In this document: positions 5,461-5,979 of the stretch, piece by piece
How the letters are laid out: every line of letters begins with the position of its first letter
How positions within the stretch are numbered: position 1 is the stretch's first letter
Assembly (NCBI GenBank): GCA_937980285.1
Contig: CALJQI010000350.1
Coordinates: forward strand, 1 to 5,979
Source of the DNA: an uncultured Gammaproteobacteria bacterium
GTDB lineage: Bacteria; Pseudomonadota; Gammaproteobacteria; GCA-001735895
Length of the DNA: 5,979 bases
Reading direction: 5' to 3'
Translations under genes and position numbers: made by a program
The notes under the pieces: model-generated
The model's database searches: none
Told to the model about the DNA's origin: nothing
Seen by the model: only the letters and a program-made list of their open reading frames with translations

Positions 5461-5979
5461 CTAAACCGATTGTGCGATGGCGAGAAAATCATCGGCTTTC
5501 AACGCTGCTCCGCCGATCAATCCGCCATCGATGTCCGCCTGCGATAACAGTTCCGCGGCGTTCGACGGATTCATGCTACCGCCGTATAAAATTCTTACCT
5601 GTTGCGCGATCCCGGCATCCGCTTGCGCCAGCTTGCTGCGAATGAACGCGTGAACCGCCTGAGCCTGCTCCGGGGTAGCTACCTTGCCGGTGCCGATCGC
5701 CCACACCGGTTCGTATGCGATCACCGAGCGGCCGATGCCTTCGATACCGCAAACCTCGATGACGGCGTCGATCTGCCTGGCCACCACGGCTTCGGTAACG
5801 TCCTGCTCGCGTTCCTGCAGCGTTTCACCGACGCATAGAATCGGCGTCAGACCAGCGCTCAGCGCCATAGCAAAACGCGCGGCGACCAGCTGATCGGACT
5901 CCAGGTAGAGCGCGCGCCGTTCCGAATGCCCGACGATGGCGTAACGACAACCGCTTTCAAGCAGCATCGAGGCAGAAAT
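5461..5979 (-). CDS. tpiA: Triosephosphate isomerase, C-terminal part (runs off the right edge)
   Basis: TpiA interconverts dihydroxyacetone phosphate and glyceraldehyde 3-phosphate in glycolysis and gluconeogenesis, in the cytoplasm. The last 172 residues are present. By alignment to E. coli numbering about 77 N-terminal residues are missing, including the NGNWK region with the catalytic lysine. Coding continues without a stop to the window end (ISAS before the first visible Met), so the Met at 5967 is internal. Seen: VGHSERR with the electrophilic His (residue 18 of the fragment, His95 in E. coli), the catalytic-base motif AYEPVWAIGTG with Glu at fragment residue 90 (Glu167), and the phosphate-binding loop LYGGSMNPSNA, then GGLIGGAAL. 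The protein ends QSV before TAG. tpiA followed by secG is a common proteobacterial pairing. Confidence 0.97.
   Translation of the reverse strand: MSASMLLESGCRYAIVGHSERRALYLESDQLVAARFAMALSAGLTPILCVGETLQEREQDVTEAVVARQIDAVIEVCGIEGIGRSVIAYEPVWAIGTGKVATPEQAQAVHAFIRSKLAQADAGIAQQVRILYGGSMNPSNAAELLSQADIDGGLIGGAALKADDFLAIAQSV

Noticed and set aside
1..5979. A hidden novel system, mobile element or CRISPR array
   Set aside because: Every stretch longer than 20 bases, except the 164-base nuo control region, is taken up by recognised housekeeping genes, a tRNA or a terminator; no spaced repeat arrays, transposase fragments or target duplications were seen.

Overview
This window is a housekeeping stretch of a proteobacterial chromosome, and every gene in it reads on the minus strand. 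Read in the direction of transcription (from high to low coordinates) the order is: tpiA (3' part only), secG, a leucine tRNA with anticodon GAG, a rho-independent terminator, a sigma70-type promoter, then nuoA, nuoB, nuoC, nuoD, nuoE, nuoF and the first 47 codons of nuoG. The order tpiA-secG-tRNA-Leu-nuoABCDEFG, with nuoC and nuoD as separate genes, is typical of Gammaproteobacteria outside the Enterobacterales and Pseudomonas groups and also occurs in Betaproteobacteria. NuoC with the GFSRGV-type insertion and an SIEPRVLVPRVIR-like C-terminal part fits a gammaproteobacterium (Xanthomonas or sulfur-oxidiser type) best. The genus cannot be named from this window.

Region by region: positions 5979-5048 hold the end of triosephosphate isomerase, secG eight bases later, and the tRNA nine bases after secG. 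The three probably share one transcript that ends at the strong hairpin plus T-run at 4953-4924. Positions 4923-4760 hold no gene. They carry the probable nuo promoter (perfect TTGACA, 17-base spacer, TAGACT), a 10-base direct repeat upstream, and a short dyad centred on the -10 element. Positions 4759-1 are the first half of the complex I (NADH:quinone oxidoreductase) operon. Its genes are packed tightly, overlapping by 1-10 bases or separated by 1-18 bases.

Functionally, NuoE, NuoF and NuoG form the NADH-oxidising peripheral module. NuoF takes hydride from NADH onto FMN, and NuoE, NuoF and NuoG carry iron-sulfur clusters. NuoB, NuoC and NuoD form the connecting module that passes electrons to quinone. 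NuoA is a membrane subunit at the junction with the proton-pumping arm, whose genes would lie beyond position 1. All cluster ligands and signature motifs expected in the visible parts are present and no gene is broken.

I found no mobile element, CRISPR array, defence system or unknown gene cluster. The observations worth a second look concern the nuo control region and small features of SecG and NuoC.
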